Source: JBEIFW01 sp046081125 (GTDB lineage: Bacteria; Actinomycetota; Acidimicrobiia; Acidimicrobiales; Ilumatobacteraceae). From it: a stretch of 15,740 nucleotides of DNA. Within the stretch, counting starts at the first letter, position 1; the number at the start of each line of letters is the position of its first letter. Shown one piece after another: positions 6,419 through 12,336 of the stretch. The stretch lies in the NCBI GenBank assembly GCA_046081125.1, contig JBJTVH010000052.1:1-15740 (forward strand). The letters are read 5' to 3'. Below the pieces are notes generated by a model, which had not been told where the DNA came from, did no database searches, and saw only the letters and a list, made by a program, of their open reading frames with translations. The translations under genes and the position numbers were made by a program.

Positions 6419-7759
6419 GTGGCCGATCTGCTGGCGCTGTCGTCGCGGATCATCGACGCCGGCGTGGCGTCGGAACCGACGAACCGGGTGAGCCAGGAGC
6501 TGTCCGGTCTCGCCGACGACCTGGCCCTCGTCGAGTCGTTCTCCCACGCGGCGGTAGTTCGCACGGGAGACGGTCTCGTCGTGGTCGACGCCTCGGGTGC
6601 GGCGACCGGCCGGGCGGTCGTCGGTGCGGTGCGCCAGTGGTCGAGCGAGCCGGTCCGGGCACTCGTCTACACCCACGGCCACGTCGATCACGTCGGGGGC
6701 AGCGGGGCCTTCGAGGCCGACCGGCTCGCCGCCGGCCGGCCGCCGTTCGAGGTGGTCGGCCACGCGAACGTGCCGGTGCGTTTCGACCGCTACCGGCGCA
6801 CCGACGGCTGGAACCGGGCGATCAACGCCCGGCAGTTCGGCGGGATCTCCCCCCGCCACGGCATGGGGGTCGGCACCCCGCAGGCGTTCCTCGTCGACGA
6901 CGTGCTCGCCCCCGACCACCTCGTCGACGAGCACGGCACCCTCACCGCCGGGGACGTCACGCTGGAGCTGCACCACGCCCGGGGCGAGACCGACGACCAC
7001 CTGTGGGCGTGGTGGCCCGAGCGGCGCACCGTGTTCACCGGTGACTTCGTCACCTGGGTGTTCCCCAATGCGGGCAACCCGCAGAAGGTGCAGCGGTACC
7101 CGATCGAATGGGCGGCGACGTTGCGGCGCATCGTCGCGCTGCGCCCTGAGCTGCTGGTCCCGGCGCACGGTCTGCCCATCGTCGGGCCCGAACGCATCGC
7201 GCTGGTCCTCGACGACATGGCCGACGCGCTCGAGCACCTCGTCGCATCGACGCTCTCGCTGATGAACGAGGGCGCTCCGCTCGACGCGATCATCCACTCG
7301 GTGCGGCTGCCCGCCGAGCGGCTCGAGCGCCCCTGGCTCAAGCCGGTCTACGACGAGCCGGAGTTCGTGGTGCGCAACGTGTGGCGCCAGTTCGGCGGAT
7401 GGTGGGACGCCAATCCGGCCACCGTGCTCCCGGCCCCCGAGGCGGCGCTCGCCGCGGAGCTCGCCGCGCTCGCCGGCGGCGCCCATCGGCTCGCCGAGCG
7501 CGGTGCCGAGCTGTCGGTGGCCGGGGAACACCGGCTCGCCTGCCATCTCGTCGAGTTCGCCGGCCGGGCCGCACCCGACGACCGGGCCGTGCACGAGTTG
7601 CGGGCCGCGGTGTTCCAGGCCCGTCGCAACGCCTCGACGTCGTTGATGGCCAAGGGGATCTTCGCCGACGCCGCACGGCAGTCCCGCGCCGTCGCCGAGC
7701 GGCCGGCGCAAGCGACCGATCCGATCGAGCACCGAGACGGGATCGAGCGGGAACCCTGA
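6419..7759 (+). CDS. Metallo-beta-lactamase-fold hydrolase with alkylsulfatase-type dimerisation domain
   Basis: The 446-residue product begins at GTG 6419 with no clear Shine-Dalgarno, 12 bases after the acyl-CoA dehydrogenase stop, so coupled expression is likely. The metal-binding signature THGHVDHVGG lies at 85-94 (H86, H88, D90, H91), with further likely ligands E190 in GETDDH, D209 in FTGDF and H250 in VPAHG. The usual third-motif histidine (GHT) is glutamate here; SdsA1-type alkylsulfatases also use glutamate ligands. Residues about 306-440 (PWLKPVYDEPEF, QFGGWWDANPATVLP, then a helical stretch) resemble the alkylsulfatase dimerisation domain. The C-terminal sterol-carrier-like domain of full SdsA1/BDS1 enzymes is absent. 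These enzymes hydrolyse alkyl sulfate esters, but related proteins act on other esters, so the substrate is open. Pairing with an acyl-CoA dehydrogenase hints at lipid or alkyl-chain breakdown. Confidence 0.85.
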   Translation: MADLLALSSRIIDAGVASEPTNRVSQELSGLADDLALVESFSHAAVVRTGDGLVVVDASGAATGRAVVGAVRQWSSEPVRALVYTHGHVDHVGGSGAFEADRLAAGRPPFEVVGHANVPVRFDRYRRTDGWNRAINARQFGGISPRHGMGVGTPQAFLVDDVLAPDHLVDEHGTLTAGDVTLELHHARGETDDHLWAWWPERRTVFTGDFVTWVFPNAGNPQKVQRYPIEWAATLRRIVALRPELLVPAHGLPIVGPERIALVLDDMADALEHLVASTLSLMNEGAPLDAIIHSVRLPAERLERPWLKPVYDEPEFVVRNVWRQFGGWWDANPATVLPAPEAALAAELAALAGGAHRLAERGAELSVAGEHRLACHLVEFAGRAAPDDRAVHELRAAVFQARRNASTSLMAKGIFADAARQSRAVAERPAQATDPIEHRDGIEREP

Positions 7760-7781
7760 CGGCTTCTGGCCGGTTCGTCGA

Positions 7782-7808
7782 TCAACGTCGGCGGGCCCGC
7801 TCCGATGG
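7782..7808 (+). promoter_or_regulatory. Possible sigma-28 (FliA/WhiG-like) promoter before the 62-residue gene
   Basis: TCAA at 7782-7785 is followed by exactly 15 bases and TCCGATGG at 7801-7808. The flagellar-type consensus is TAAA-N15-GCCGATAA, so three of four and five of eight positions match at the right spacing. The start codon follows about 40 bases later. The spacer includes the perfect 10-base palindrome at 7791-7800. The match is imperfect and could be chance. Confidence 0.22.
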
Positions 7809-7834
7809 AATCCCAGTTTCAACCCGCAGTTCCC

Positions 7835-7842
7835 GGAGGAGG
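7835..7842 (+). promoter_or_regulatory. Strong Shine-Dalgarno of the 62-residue gene
   Basis: GGAGGAGG ends five bases before the ATG at 7848. It is the best ribosome binding site in the window and the main argument that the short frame is really translated. Confidence 0.75.
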
Positions 7843-7847
7843 CGGAA

Positions 7848-8036
7848 ATGGATGCCGTCTACGCCGTGAAAACCCCCATGAACCCGGTCCTGTTCCAGAT
7901 CGCCGCGATGCAGAACGCGATGGTCGACCAACAGCGCAAGGCCGCCGAAGCTGCCAAGGAAGCCAGCAAGGTGGCGGAGACCGACCCGGGGGTCGCCCGG
8001 CTCGACCAAGGTCGCCAAGTCGACTTCTACGTCTGA
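7848..8036 (+). CDS. Small protein of unknown function, 62 residues (weak YjfB-like motility-protein resemblance)
   Basis: The frame encodes MDAVYAVKTPMNPVLFQIAA followed by an alanine-, lysine- and glutamate-rich amphipathic stretch (about 20-46) and the ending QGRQVDFYV. There is no signal peptide or membrane segment, so a small cytoplasmic, largely helical protein is expected. GGAGGAGG at ideal distance makes translation likely, and base composition is visibly less GC-rich than in its neighbours. The layout, a Gln/Met/Ala/Lys-rich helix then a C-terminal 'G-x-x-hydrophobic-D-x-x-V', recalls the YjfB-like putative motility proteins; that is a resemblance by eye only. The last 10 bases overlap the 3' end of the convergent GNAT fusion gene. 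It stands alone, 88 bases after the metallo-hydrolase. I do not recognise it firmly. Confidence 0.72.
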   Translation: MDAVYAVKTPMNPVLFQIAAMQNAMVDQQRKAAEAAKEASKVAETDPGVARLDQGRQVDFYV

Positions 8037-10564
8037 GCGCCGATGCGGCGCAGCGGCACGTCGCGGCTCGGCGAGACCGGCGCGACGTGGATCGTGGCGT
8101 CGACGGCGACGGCTCCGGACGGGCTGACGAGGATCGGATCGAGCACGAGGCGATCGATCTCGTCGACGGCGTCGGCGAGCGCGCCGACGGTGGCGAGCAT
8201 CGAGCGCAGCCCGGCCAGGTCCGCGCCGGCGCGCACGAGCGCGTCGTGGACGCGGGCGCTGCGCAACAACTCCTCCGCGTCGAGGACTCCGAGCGGGAGG
8301 CTGCGGGCCGGGCGGTCGCCGAGGAACTCGGCGTAGAGGCCGCCGAGCCCGAACGCCACCACCGGGCCGAACGACGGATGGGCCCGCACGTCGATCGCCA
8401 CCTCGACCCCGGTGGGCACCATCGCCTGCACGACCGCTTCGGCCATCCCCAGCGCCGCCTCCATCCGCGACCACGAGGCGCGCAACTCTGCGGGGCTACC
8501 CACGTCGAGCGCGATCCCCGAACGCTCCGTGCGACCCTGCCGGCCCGCCGCCTTCAACGCCACCGGATACCCGACGGACTCGGCGGCGGCGAGGGCCGCG
8601 TCGAGCGACACCACGGCGACGCTCGGCGCCCACGGGAGCCCGACGGCACCGAGCACCTCACCCACGATCCGCAGCGGCAGCAACGTGCCGCCCGGCCGGA
8701 TCGACAACGCATGGTCGACGGCGGCGCGCACCGCGCCGAGCCCTGCGGCGTCGAGCTCCACGGGCGCCGAGACCGGCCGGGTGCGCCAGGCCGCATAGCG
8801 CGCCGCCCGCCCGAGCGCAGCGACCGCAGGCTCGGGGAAGCGGTACGTCGGCACGGCACCACCGGGGCGCAGCGGCCCGTCAGGACGGCCAAGGGCGACC
8901 GCGACCACCGTCCGGCCCCAGCGCACAGCAGCGTCCTCGATCGCGTCGGCGACGGCGTCGGTCGCCGACGCGCTGCCGAGCGCCGGGGTGTACAGCACGA
9001 CGGCGGTGTCGGCGTCGGCGAGGGCCGACGGGTCGAGGGCGGCCGCGTAGTCGCCGGCGCCGGCATCGAGCGGGAGCGGGCGCGACGCCACGACCGACAG
9101 CCCGGCTGCCGCAGCGGCGGCCCGCACCAGCGACACCGGCCCGCTCGCGTTGGCGATCACCGCGACGCGCGCGCCGGCGGGCAGGGGCTGGGTTGCGAAC
9201 AGCCGGCCGAGGTCGACGAGTTCCGCCACGGTGTCCACCCGGCTCACCCCGGCCTGCGCGTGGAGGGCGTCGGTGACGAGCCGGTCGGCGTCGCCGGTCC
9301 GCACGGCGACGATCGGTTTCGCCGCCGACACCCGGCGGGCGACCCGGGCGAACTTGGCCGGGTTGCCGAACGATTCGGTGTAGAGCAGGCACACGGCCGT
9401 CGCCGGGTCGTCGGCCCAGAAGTTCAGCAGGTCGTTGGCGCTCACGTCGGCCTTGTCGCCCAGGGACACGAAGCTCGACACCCCGAGCCCGACACGGTGC
9501 AGCTCCTCGAGCAGGGCAGTGCCCAGCGGCCCGGACTGCAGCGAGATGCCGACGCCGCCCGCCCGCACCGGGGCCGGGCTGAACGTGGCCCGCACGGTCG
9601 ACGCGCCGTCGGTGGCGACCAGCCCGAGGCTCGACGGGCCGACCAGTCGCATGCCGTGGCCCCGGGCGAACGCGGCGAGCGCGTCGGGGTCGGCGACCGC
9701 GGTCACGACCACGACGCCACGCACGGCCTTGGCCGCACAGTCGGCGAGCACGCCGGCGACCTCGTCGGCGGGGACGGCGACCACGGCCAGATGGACGTCG
9801 TCGGGTACGTCGGTGACCGACGCGTACGCCGGGACGCTCGCCACGTGGGCCGCGAGCGGGTTCACGGGATAGACCGGTCCGTCGAACCCGCCCGTGAGCA
9901 GGTTGCGCAGCAACGCCCGACCGATCGAGCCGGGCCGGTCGCTCGCTCCGATGACCGCGATCGATCGGGGGCGCAGGAACCGGGCCACGCTGCGGGCGTC
10001 GGCGCGCTGCTCGCGCCGCTCGAGCGCCTCCCGGAACGCGTCGGTCGGGATGATGTCGAACGACAGCTCGACCACGCCGCCCTCGAACCGGGAGCGCACC
10101 TCGAACCCGGCCCGCGTGAACGTCGAGAGCATCGCCCGGTTGTCCGGCAACGTCTCGGCAGTGAACCGGGTGATCCCGACGTCGCGGGCGAGCGCGACGA
10201 GCTGTTCGAGCAGCAGCGAGCCGAGGCCTCGGCCCTGGTGGGCGTCGTCCACCACGAAGGCCACCTCGGCCTCGTCGGTGCCGGTCCAGCGGTCGAACCG
10301 CCCGACGGCGACGATCTCCTCGCCGAGTTCGGCGACGAGGGCCGCCCGCTCGACGCCGTCGACGGTGACGAAGCGCTCGACCTCGCGGTCGGTCAGCCGG
10401 GGTTTGGCGGCGAAGAACCGGTAGTAGATCGTCTCGGGCGACAGGCGCAGGTGGAAACGCACGAGCGCGCCGGCATCGTCCGGGCGGATCGAGCGGATCC
10501 GTACGACCCCGCCGTCGCTCAGGGTGACGTCGGCCGGCCAGGGGGACCGTTCCGGGGACACCAC
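8027..10564 (-). CDS. N-terminal GNAT acetyltransferase fused to NDP-forming acyl-CoA synthetase-like domain (Pat-type)
   Basis: The product has 845 residues. Residues about 19-172 form a GNAT domain (IRSIRPDDAGALVRFHLRLS; acetyl-CoA loop QGRGLGSLLLEQL at 110-122; DNRAMLSTFTRAGFE at 141-155). From about 195 it resembles NDP-forming acyl-CoA synthetases: a CoA-binding Rossmann fold (SIAVIGASDRPGSIGRALLR), two flavodoxin-like domains (SLQSGPLGTALLEELHRVGLG; VAVIANASGP) and a C-terminal ATP-grasp part (YPVALKAAGR near 666, LVLDPILVSPSGAVAVDAT near 806). Family members such as Streptomyces lividans PatA, also with GNAT first, acetylate a lysine of acyl-CoA synthetases and switch them off. The segment that should carry the phosphorylated histidine (SHTG) is missing between residues 424 and 432 and the ATP-grasp HKSD loop is eroded, so the second half is probably a sensor. 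The start is GTG 10564 or GTG 10561, with AGGA upstream and an in-frame TAG at 10573. It diverges from the kinase gene. Confidence 0.93.
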   Translation of the reverse strand: MVSPERSPWPADVTLSDGGVVRIRSIRPDDAGALVRFHLRLSPETIYYRFFAAKPRLTDREVERFVTVDGVERAALVAELGEEIVAVGRFDRWTGTDEAEVAFVVDDAHQGRGLGSLLLEQLVALARDVGITRFTAETLPDNRAMLSTFTRAGFEVRSRFEGGVVELSFDIIPTDAFREALERREQRADARSVARFLRPRSIAVIGASDRPGSIGRALLRNLLTGGFDGPVYPVNPLAAHVASVPAYASVTDVPDDVHLAVVAVPADEVAGVLADCAAKAVRGVVVVTAVADPDALAAFARGHGMRLVGPSSLGLVATDGASTVRATFSPAPVRAGGVGISLQSGPLGTALLEELHRVGLGVSSFVSLGDKADVSANDLLNFWADDPATAVCLLYTESFGNPAKFARVARRVSAAKPIVAVRTGDADRLVTDALHAQAGVSRVDTVAELVDLGRLFATQPLPAGARVAVIANASGPVSLVRAAAAAAGLSVVASRPLPLDAGAGDYAAALDPSALADADTAVVLYTPALGSASATDAVADAIEDAAVRWGRTVVAVALGRPDGPLRPGGAVPTYRFPEPAVAALGRAARYAAWRTRPVSAPVELDAAGLGAVRAAVDHALSIRPGGTLLPLRIVGEVLGAVGLPWAPSVAVVSLDAALAAAESVGYPVALKAAGRQGRTERSGIALDVGSPAELRASWSRMEAALGMAEAVVQAMVPTGVEVAIDVRAHPSFGPVVAFGLGGLYAEFLGDRPARSLPLGVLDAEELLRSARVHDALVRAGADLAGLRSMLATVGALADAVDEIDRLVLDPILVSPSGAVAVDATIHVAPVSPSRDVPLRRIGAQT

Positions 10565-10572
10565 CCTTTCCT
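10565..10572 (-). promoter_or_regulatory. Shine-Dalgarno of the GNAT fusion gene
   Basis: AGGAAAGG on the minus strand directly precedes two consecutive GTG codons (10564 and 10561). AGGA lies four bases from the first and seven from the second, so the second GTG has the better spacing. An in-frame TAG just upstream rules out a longer protein. Confidence 0.6.
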
Positions 10573-10601
10573 AGTCGCCGCCCGGGGTCTGGTCGGGTCG
10601 C

Positions 10602-10619
10602 GTTCTCCAAAGAACGTTC
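10602..10619. promoter_or_regulatory. Overlapping dyads in the divergent GNAT-fusion/kinase intergenic region
   Basis: GTTCT-CCAA-AGAAC (10602-10615) overlaps the perfect palindrome GAACGTTC (10612-10619), giving three half-sites GTTC, GAAC, GTTC in 18 bases. This AT-richer island lies in the 71-base gap between two divergent genes, which suits an operator controlling one or both. The half-sites resemble those of the actinobacterial LexA box, but the spacing (six and zero rather than four) does not fit, so no regulator is named. Confidence 0.4.
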
Positions 10620-10635
10620 AAGACGCCCGCGATGG

Positions 10636-11751
10636 GTGAAACGCCACCGCATCGCATCCGATCGGGTGCCCGTCATGCTCCTGCGCCCCTTCGCCGACGA
10701 TGGCCGCTTCGCGGCAGCCCGTCACGAGGTGCGCGCGCCGCTGGCCGGCATCGCCGGCCTGGCCGAGCTGCTGCTCGACAGCCCGCTCACCGACGACCAG
10801 CGCCAGCTGGTCGTCGCGATCCGGGCCTGCGCGGAGCACTGTGCCGACGTCGTCGAACTGCTCGGCATGACCGATGCGCCGGTGGCCGCGTCGGTCGCCA
10901 TGGATCTGTCCGAGGTGCTGCGCACCACGGTGCTGCTGTTCCGCCACGCCACGCGCAACACCGGGGTGGCGATGCGGCTGCACATCGCAGCCGGGGTCCC
11001 GACCGTCACCCGCGGCGATCCGGTGAAGCTGCGCCAGATCCTCGTCAACCTGGTCGGCAACGCCGTGAAGTTCACCGACGAGGGCTCGATCACCGTGCGC
11101 GCCGAGCCGGCCCCGGGTGGGATCCGCTTCGAGGTCGTCGACACCGGCCTCGGTCTCGGGATCGGCGTGGCCGAACGCGCCGGCCGGTCCGGTAGCGGCC
11201 TCGGCTTGGCGATCAGCCGGCAGCTCGTGCGCGACCTCGGCGGCATGGGCATCGACGCGATCCCCAACGAGCCGGCCGGCACCCGGTTCAGCTTCACCCT
11301 CCCGATGACCGACGCTGCAGGCCAACCGGCCGAGCGCCGGGCCCAGCCCCGGCGAGGTCGGGTGCTCGTCGCCGACGACGACGTCGTGAGCCAGCAGGTG
11401 CTGCGCGCGCTCATCGGCCGCCTCGGCTTCCACGTCGACACCGTCGCCACCGCCCCGGCCGTACTCGAGCATGCCGCCGCCGGCGACCTCGACGCGCTGC
11501 TGCTCGATCTGCGACTCGGCGGCTCCGACGGCGCGGCCGTCGCCCGTGAACTGCGGGCCCGGGAAGCGACGCGCCGCTCCCCTCGCCTGCGGATCGTCGC
11601 CATCAGCGCCTCGACCTCGGAGACCGATCGGGCCCGGTTCCTCGCCGCCGGCGTCGACGCGTTCCTCGTGAAGCCGATCGACATCGAGGTGCTGTGCGGT
11701 CTGCTCGACCGCACCGTGTTCCCGCTCGGCGCTGCGTCGTCGGACCGCTGA
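10636..11751 (+). CDS. Hybrid histidine kinase without sensor domain (HisKA-HATPase-REC)
   Basis: From GTG 10636 the product has 371 residues; ATG 10675 (residue 14) is an equally good start, and neither has a clear Shine-Dalgarno. There is no transmembrane or PAS-like input region. The H-box ARHEVRAPLAGIAG places the phosphorylated histidine at H30. The ATPase domain has the N-box LRQILVNLVGNAVKF (N138, N142), G1 VVDTGLGLG (D169) and G2 GSGLGLAISRQL (187-197). A receiver domain follows from about 242, with acidic residues D247-D249, phospho-acceptor D291 in LLLDLRLGG, S324 and K346 in LVKP. All core residues for autophosphorylation and internal phosphotransfer are present. The ATP lid between G1 and G2 is roughly ten residues shorter than usual and lacks a recognisable F-box. 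With no input or DNA-binding output domain it is probably a soluble relay that needs partners elsewhere. The Nudix gene starts 24 bases later but has its own promoter motif. Confidence 0.9.
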   Translation: MKRHRIASDRVPVMLLRPFADDGRFAAARHEVRAPLAGIAGLAELLLDSPLTDDQRQLVVAIRACAEHCADVVELLGMTDAPVAASVAMDLSEVLRTTVLLFRHATRNTGVAMRLHIAAGVPTVTRGDPVKLRQILVNLVGNAVKFTDEGSITVRAEPAPGGIRFEVVDTGLGLGIGVAERAGRSGSGLGLAISRQLVRDLGGMGIDAIPNEPAGTRFSFTLPMTDAAGQPAERRAQPRRGRVLVADDDVVSQQVLRALIGRLGFHVDTVATAPAVLEHAAAGDLDALLLDLRLGGSDGAAVARELRAREATRRSPRLRIVAISASTSETDRARFLAAGVDAFLVKPIDIEVLCGLLDRTVFPLGAASSDR

Positions 11752-11762
11752 ACGAACCCCGG

Positions 11763-11768
11763 TAACGT
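11763..11768 (+). promoter_or_regulatory. Candidate -10 box for leaderless Nudix gene
   Basis: TAACGT is followed by seven bases and the GTG at 11776. The position fits a -10 element for a transcript starting at the start codon, inside the 24-base gap after the kinase gene. Confidence 0.5.
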
Positions 11769-11775
11769 CCGGGCC

Positions 11776-12303
11776 GTGGCGTTCACACCGATCCTGGGGA
11801 CGCTGGCCTACGTACTGGATCGCGGTCGCGACGCCGTGCTCCTGGTGCATCGCAACGCCCGGGCCGACGACGAGCACCTCGGCAAGTGGAACGGGCTCGG
11901 CGGCAAGATCGAATCGGGCGAACACGTCGTGGCCTCGCTGCGCCGGGAACTGCAGGAGGAAGCCGGGATCGAGCTGACCTCGTTCACGCTGCGGGGCACG
12001 ATCTCCTGGCCCGGGTTCGGGGCCAACGGCGAGGACTGGTTCGGGTTCGTCTACCTCGTCGACGGATGGACCGGCACCCCGCCGGCGTCGAACCCCGAGG
12101 GCACCCTGGCGTGGATCCCGGTGGCCCGGGTGCTGGCGGCGTGCGCATCGGATCCCGCCGAGCGGTCCGGTGCGGCACTGCCGATGTGGGAGGGCGACCG
12201 GTACTTCCTCCCGCTCGTGTTCGACGACGATCCCCGTGCGTTCTCCGCCGTGCTCCCCTACGACAACGGCCGTCCGGCCGGCTGGCGCTGCGAGCGGGCC
12301 TGA
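11776..12303 (+). CDS. Nudix hydrolase, MTH1/MutT-like (probable 8-oxo-dGTP diphosphatase)
   Basis: A 175-residue product starting at GTG 11776. The Nudix box is complete: G43, E49, then RELQEEAGI at 57-65, matching GX5EX7REUXEEXGU. Just before it, GKWNGLGGKIE (36-46) matches the MTH1-type 'GxWNGxGGK', with N39 at the place of the nucleobase-contacting Asn33 of human MTH1. Later, LAWIPVARV (111-119) and LPMWEGDRYFLPLVFD (135-150) parallel the MTH1 segment containing 'MWPDDxYWFPLL'. This suggests it cleaves oxidised purine nucleoside triphosphates to the monophosphate and pyrophosphate, keeping 8-oxo-guanine out of DNA; only one acidic residue of the MTH1 Asp pair is conserved (D141), so base preference may differ. 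It lies 24 bases after the kinase gene and 33 bases before the aldo/keto reductase gene. Confidence 0.9.
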   Translation: MAFTPILGTLAYVLDRGRDAVLLVHRNARADDEHLGKWNGLGGKIESGEHVVASLRRELQEEAGIELTSFTLRGTISWPGFGANGEDWFGFVYLVDGWTGTPPASNPEGTLAWIPVARVLAACASDPAERSGAALPMWEGDRYFLPLVFDDDPRAFSAVLPYDNGRPAGWRCERA

Positions 12304-12323
12304 CGGGCGCCACGGCCGTGTCC

Positions 12324-12329
12324 TACGGT
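12324..12329 (+). promoter_or_regulatory. Candidate -10 box for leaderless aldo/keto reductase gene
   Basis: TACGGT is followed by seven bases and the ATG at 12337. CTGACG at 12300-12305, overlapping the Nudix stop codon and 18 bases upstream, is a possible -35. The gene probably has its own promoter even though it lies only 33 bases after the Nudix gene. Confidence 0.5.
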
Positions 12330-12336
12330 CCGGCGC

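Noticed and set aside
7791..7800. Palindrome GCGGGCCCGC as terminator of the metallo-hydrolase gene
   Set aside because: A palindrome with no loop and no T-run; it cannot form a useful hairpin and may be chance in GC-rich DNA.
5714..7822. Minus-strand open frame of 702 codons opposite the dehydrogenase and metallo-hydrolase
   Set aside because: No motif or family resemblance, and both plus-strand genes carry complete catalytic motifs.
10602..10619. LexA/SOS box
   Set aside because: Half-sites GAAC and GTTC occur, but spacings of zero and six do not match the four-base spacer of the actinobacterial SOS box.
7805..10639. Plus-strand open frame of 944 codons opposite the GNAT fusion
   Set aside because: Low-complexity shadow of an obviously real minus-strand gene; it also overlaps the small gene, which has the proper ribosome binding site.
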